Source: CAYUIV01 sp964444925 (GTDB taxonomy: Bacteria > Pseudomonadota > Gammaproteobacteria > Diplorickettsiales > Diplorickettsiaceae). From it: 34,719 nt of DNA. Position 1 is the first letter of the stretch. Every line of letters starts with the position of its first letter. This document shows positions 34,642 to 34,719 of this stretch, piece after piece. The stretch covers positions 1-34,719 of the forward strand of contig CAYUIV010000009.1 in assembly GCA_964444925.1 (NCBI GenBank), in the 5' to 3' direction. Below the pieces are notes generated by a model, which saw only the letters and a list, made by a program, of their open reading frames with translations, did not search any database and was not told the origin of the DNA. The position numbers and the translations under genes were made by a program.

Positions 34642-34719
34642 CTATATGGCCTGACTAAATATTTGACGACTGATCTGTTTTACTAAATGCTGTCCTTTTG
34701 TTGCAGTCAATGCTATTTG
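34642..34719 (-). CDS. Possible 3' end of a minus-strand gene at the right edge
   Basis: Twenty-five codons are open from the right edge to a TAG at 34642-34644 on the minus strand (ending VKQISRQIFSQAI). The length is too short to identify a family, and chance is quite possible. Confidence 0.25.
   Translation of the reverse strand, partial: QIALTATKGQHLVKQISRQIFSQAI

Overview
The window is AT-rich, gene-dense bacterial chromosome. Several markers point to a gammaproteobacterium: secB beside a YibN-type rhodanese protein, cmk-rpsA-lapA in that order, ruvB next to tolQ-tolR, an OMPLA-type outer-membrane phospholipase, YgfX/CptA, CvpA, YggT and an RF2 gene with the classical +1 frameshift site. 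A decayed helicase-nuclease gene, shortened operons, an ankyrin-repeat protein, a long coiled-coil protein and three eukaryote-like alpha/beta hydrolases suggest a host-associated or intracellular lifestyle, for example in the Legionellales/Coxiella neighbourhood. That placement is inference. No tRNA, rRNA, CRISPR array, transposase or phage gene was recognised.

Layout. 1-2413: a wreck of an AddA/UvrD-type helicase-nuclease gene (+), with an unexplained minus-strand reading frame at the left edge. 2530-3252: unknown protein. 3354-4664: NDH-2 NADH dehydrogenase. 4666-7840 (-): rlmE-ruvB-tolQ-tolR and a very short TolA-like protein. 7940-9347: a YgfX-like protein convergent with a PldA phospholipase. 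9691-11445: two tandem HAD phosphatase paralogues. 11606-15765: rpsP, yibN-like, secB, cmk, rpsA, lapA. 15771-18430 (-): uvrB and an unknown protein. 18672-20357: coiled-coil protein. 20450-23301: cvpA, yggT-family, glyA, nusB. 23311-25035 (-): ankyrin protein. 25485-29607: three tandem ABHD12-like hydrolases. 29928-31035 (-): prfB. 31092-34361: tsaE and alaS. The last 350 bases hold an inverted repeat and perhaps the 3' end of a minus-strand gene.

How the genes fit together. Most of the window is ordinary housekeeping: translation (rpsP, rpsA, prfB, alaS, tsaE, rlmE, nusB), DNA repair (ruvB, uvrB), export (secB), one-carbon metabolism (glyA) and respiration (ndh). The unusual parts are as follows. 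The TolQ/TolR motor lacks the residues known to carry protons, and its TolA-like partner is only 102 residues long. A family of membrane-anchored ABHD12-like hydrolases has been amplified and looks mosaic. One HAD copy has Glu in place of the second catalytic Asp. The OMPLA homologue has Asp in place of the catalytic Asn. Ribosomal protein S1 has an acidic tail where the sixth S1 domain should be. These observations come from reading the translations against remembered family motifs; no database search was run.
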